Origin: Xanthobacteraceae bacterium
Lineage (GTDB): Bacteria > Pseudomonadota > Alphaproteobacteria > Rhizobiales > Xanthobacteraceae
Length of the DNA: 8,129 bases
Direction of reading: 5' to 3'
NCBI GenBank assembly: GCA_030037185.1
Contig: JASHRR010000626.1
Span: 1 to 8,129, forward strand
Shown here: positions 6,190 to 8,129 of the stretch, piece by piece
How the letters are laid out: every line of letters starts with the position of its first letter
Position numbering within the stretch: position 1 is the stretch's first letter
The notes under the pieces: model-generated
The model's database searches: none
The model's input: only the letters and a program-made list of their open reading frames with translations
Told to the model about the DNA's origin: nothing
Translations under genes and position numbers: made by a program

Positions 6190-6365
6190 AAGGGCAATCG
6201 AACGTGGCCCTCGCCTCTCCCGGCTTGCCGGGAGAGGTCGCAATCGGCGCGGCGCAAATTCCCGGTGGGGCCTCTCGACAGGCTGTCAACGGCGCCTTTG
6301 CGCTTGGGCGAACTCACCCCATCGCGGCTCGCCCACAGGCGGTTGCTCTGCCCTCCAAGGGACGG
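6190..6365. repeat. Composite palindromic intergenic repeat between hyuA and hyuB
   Basis: The 234-bp gap 6154-6387 has no gene. Its centre holds a perfect 11-bp inverted repeat (6214-6237, listed separately), a short dyad GACAG-G-CTGTC at 6277-6287, and CCTCTC at 6271-6276 that can also pair with GAGAGG at 6232-6237. The combination resembles dispersed palindromic elements recalled from Bradyrhizobium-like genomes; that resemblance is from memory and the ends are approximate. Gaps this long are unusual between hyuA and hyuB, so insertion of a repeat into the operon is the likely cause. Confidence 0.45.
6214..6237. repeat. Perfect 11-bp inverted repeat (hairpin)
   Basis: The arms CCTCTCCCGGC (6214-6224) and GCCGGGAGAGG (6227-6237) are separated by TT. 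The RNA hairpin would be very stable on either strand. No T-run follows on the minus strand, so it is not a classical terminator. It could still protect the hyuA transcript or weaken transcription into hyuB (inference). Confidence 0.8.
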
Positions 6366-6387
6366 CGAACAAGCGAGGCTTTGCGCG

Positions 6388-8129
6388 TTAAATCGCATGA
6401 TCTTGCTCGCTCAGCCTGATCACGATGTTGCCCCATGGATCAATCACCGCATGATCCCCGGGGGGCACGAAAGTTGTCGAGTTCGGCTCTTCAATGACGG
6501 CGGGCCCCTTGATCTCGGTGCCGGCGCGAAGCCCCGGACGCCACAAAATGAGCGCCTCCATCGGACGCGCCGGATCGCTATACACGACGGCGCGGCGCTC
6601 CGCAGGTGCGGCCGGCCCGGCCTCCCAAGGCATGCGGAGCCAGCCGGAAATCGCATCGTCGATGCGCGGGACCGTCACTGCGAGCCGCAGATTGACGATC
6701 TCAATCGACTGGTCGGGCGCGGCGTGGCCATAGCGGCGATCATGCTGCGCGTTGAAGCGCTGCCGCGCAGGCGCCGCGACCCCGACCATATCGTCAGGGC
6801 TCGCCACCGGGACCGCGATGGTGTGCTGCTGGCCGCGATAGCGCAGATCGGCGGCGAAATTGAACGTTGCGCCGGACTGGCCATCGCGCTTGAGCGCCGC
6901 CACACCGGCATCACGCAGATCCGCAAAGGCCTGCGTGGCCGGCGCCAGCTCAAGGCGATCAAGCTCGCCGATCAGCGTGCGCACGAAATCCTGCCGCCAC
7001 TGCGCCATCAACATCCCGAGGGCGGAAAAATTGCCAGGCAGCTTCGGAATGACGACCTGCGGTATGGAGATCTCGCGCGCGATGGCGACCGCATGGAGCG
7101 GCCCTGCGCCGCCGAACGCGACCAGGGCGGTGTCACGCGGATCGACGCCGCGGTTGACCGACACCGCCCGCACGGCAAGAGACATCGCGCCGTCCGCGAT
7201 CGTCGCTATGCCGAGCGCTGTGGTCATCGCATCAAGCCTGACGGCACTGCCAAGCTTCGCCAGCGCCATCTCGGCGCGGGGGCCGTCGAGCGTCATGCCG
7301 CCGCCGAGGAAGCGATTGCGGTTGAGGCGTCCCAGCATGAGATCGGCGTCGGTCACCGTCGGCCGTTCGCCGCCGCGCCCGTACGAGACCGGTCCCGGAT
7401 CGGCACCCGCCGACACTGGGCCGACGTGCAGGCCGCCGCTGTCGTCGATCCAGGCGATCGAGCCGCCGCCGGCGCCGACCTCGACGATGTCGACGACCGG
7501 GAGCTGCATCGGCTGGCCAGTGAAAGCATCGCCGATCACATAGCCTTCCTCGATCGGCAGCACGCCGTCGTTGATGAGCGCGGTTTTGGCCGTGGTGCCG
7601 CCCATGTCGAAGCCGATCGCCTGCCTGATACCGACGAGACGCGCCAGATGCGCGGCTCCGATCATGCCGGCCACCGGCCCCGATTCCATCATCGCGACTG
7701 GCTGACGCCGCGCCTCGGTGACCGACATTGTGCCGCCGTTCGAGCGCATGATGGCGATCTGGCCGGAGAATTTCGCCGCGCGCGCGAACTTCTCGAAGCG
7801 CTCCAGGTACTGGCTGACGCGCGGGCCGACATAGGCATTGAGCGCCGTCGTCGACGTGCGCTCGTATTCGCGAAACTCGCGCAGGATCTCGTGGCTCGCG
7901 GTGACGAAGATATTCGGATAGAGGCGCCGCAGAACGTCGCCGGCTGCGATCTCATGCGCCGGGTTGGCATAAGAATGCAGAAAGCAGATTGCCACCGCCT
8001 CGATGCCGAGCGCCTCGAGACGGTGCCCTAACGCTGCGACCGCGTCAGGATCGATCGCGCAAAGCACCTCGCCCGCCGCATTCATCCGCTCGCTGATCTC
8101 GAAGACAAGATCGCGCCGCACCAGCGGTC
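6388..8129 (-). CDS. hyuA: Hydantoinase A/oxoprolinase family subunit, partial (5' end outside window)
   Basis: The frame is open from the right edge to TAA at 6390-6388, ~580 residues of a protein usually near 690, so roughly the first 110 residues are missing. The GTG at 8121 is an internal valine: the upstream codons read Pro-Leu, giving [15 protein letters not shown], an internal family motif. Others in order are [48 protein letters not shown], the nucleotide-binding-type [14 protein letters not shown] (near 7590-7620), [38 protein letters not shown] and a closing LSEQDHAI. The family has an actin-like ATPase fold and couples ATP hydrolysis to opening or carboxylation chemistry with HyuB (5-oxoprolinase, N-methylhydantoinase, acetone and acetophenone carboxylases). 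The HyuA type without extra fused domains favours a hydantoinase-like enzyme, but the substrate is unknown. It heads the visible operon. Confidence 0.94.
   Translation of the reverse strand, partial: PLVRRDLVFEISERMNAAGEVLCAIDPDAVAALGHRLEALGIEAVAICFLHSYANPAHEIAAGDVLRRLYPNIFVTASHEILREFREYERTSTTALNAYVGPRVSQYLERFEKFARAAKFSGQIAIMRSNGGTMSVTEARRQPVAMMESGPVAGMIGAAHLARLVGIRQAIGFDMGGTTAKTALINDGVLPIEEGYVIGDAFTGQPMQLPVVDIVEVGAGGGSIAWIDDSGGLHVGPVSAGADPGPVSYGRGGERPTVTDADLMLGRLNRNRFLGGGMTLDGPRAEMALAKLGSAVRLDAMTTALGIATIADGAMSLAVRAVSVNRGVDPRDTALVAFGGAGPLHAVAIAREISIPQVVIPKLPGNFSALGMLMAQWRQDFVRTLIGELDRLELAPATQAFADLRDAGVAALKRDGQSGATFNFAADLRYRGQQHTIAVPVASPDDMVGVAAPARQRFNAQHDRRYGHAAPDQSIEIVNLRLAVTVPRIDDAISGWLRMPWEAGPAAPAERRAVVYSDPARPMEALILWRPGLRAGTEIKGPAVIEEPNSTTFVPPGDHAVIDPWGNIVIRLSEQDHAI

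Noticed and set aside
6154..6243. Upstream extension of hyuB to 6243
   Set aside because: The extra 30 codons are translated palindromic repeat. Family members begin at the ITVEVVRN region, matching ATG 6153.
4402..8031. Plus-strand open frame of 1209 codons antisense to hyuA, hyuB and the M24 start
   Set aside because: Its translation is His/Arg/Asp-rich with no domain pattern, and it mirrors codons of clearly recognisable minus-strand genes. Long antisense frames are expected in GC-rich coding DNA.

Overview
The window is GC-rich and its genes look alphaproteobacterial. Gene content and intergenic style suggest the Rhizobiales, probably near Bradyrhizobium or Rhodopseudomonas: an ATP-dependent hydantoinase locus, short-palindrome intergenic repeats, and very small lineage-type proteins. 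This placement is inference from style; no marker gene is present.

Left edge (1-825, minus strand): the first 275 codons of a gene that runs off the window. The N-terminal ~135 residues are a group II truncated hemoglobin with its haem-contact residues visible. Ankyrin-like repeats follow and continue past the edge. This sensor-like fusion is the most unusual gene here.

Middle (826-2278): a gene-poor stretch. It holds a 40-residue membrane protein gene (minus, 1558-1680, good ribosome binding site), a near-perfect CRP-type palindrome (1516-1531), and a 90-residue protein gene (plus, 1893-2165) divergent from the membrane protein gene. About 730 bp (826-1557) has no convincing intact gene, but minus-strand frames at 940-1147 look like a decayed small gene.

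Right half (2279-8129, all minus strand, transcribed right to left): a hydantoinase-type operon. The order is hyuA (5' end outside the window), a 234-bp gap with a composite palindromic repeat, hyuB, an M24/creatinase-fold protein overlapping hyuB by 11 bp, then a second, more degenerate M24-fold protein 73 bp further on. HyuA and HyuB together would form an ATP-dependent cyclic-amide-opening enzyme (hydantoinase/oxoprolinase family). The two M24 proteins may act on the opened product, or have a non-peptidase role, since both lack most of the usual metal ligands. The substrate cannot be read from the sequence. N-methylhydantoin/creatinine metabolism is one family-based possibility.

The 2166-2278 gap between converging genes holds only a weak hairpin and no clear terminator. 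No tRNA, rRNA, CRISPR array, transposase or phage gene was seen.
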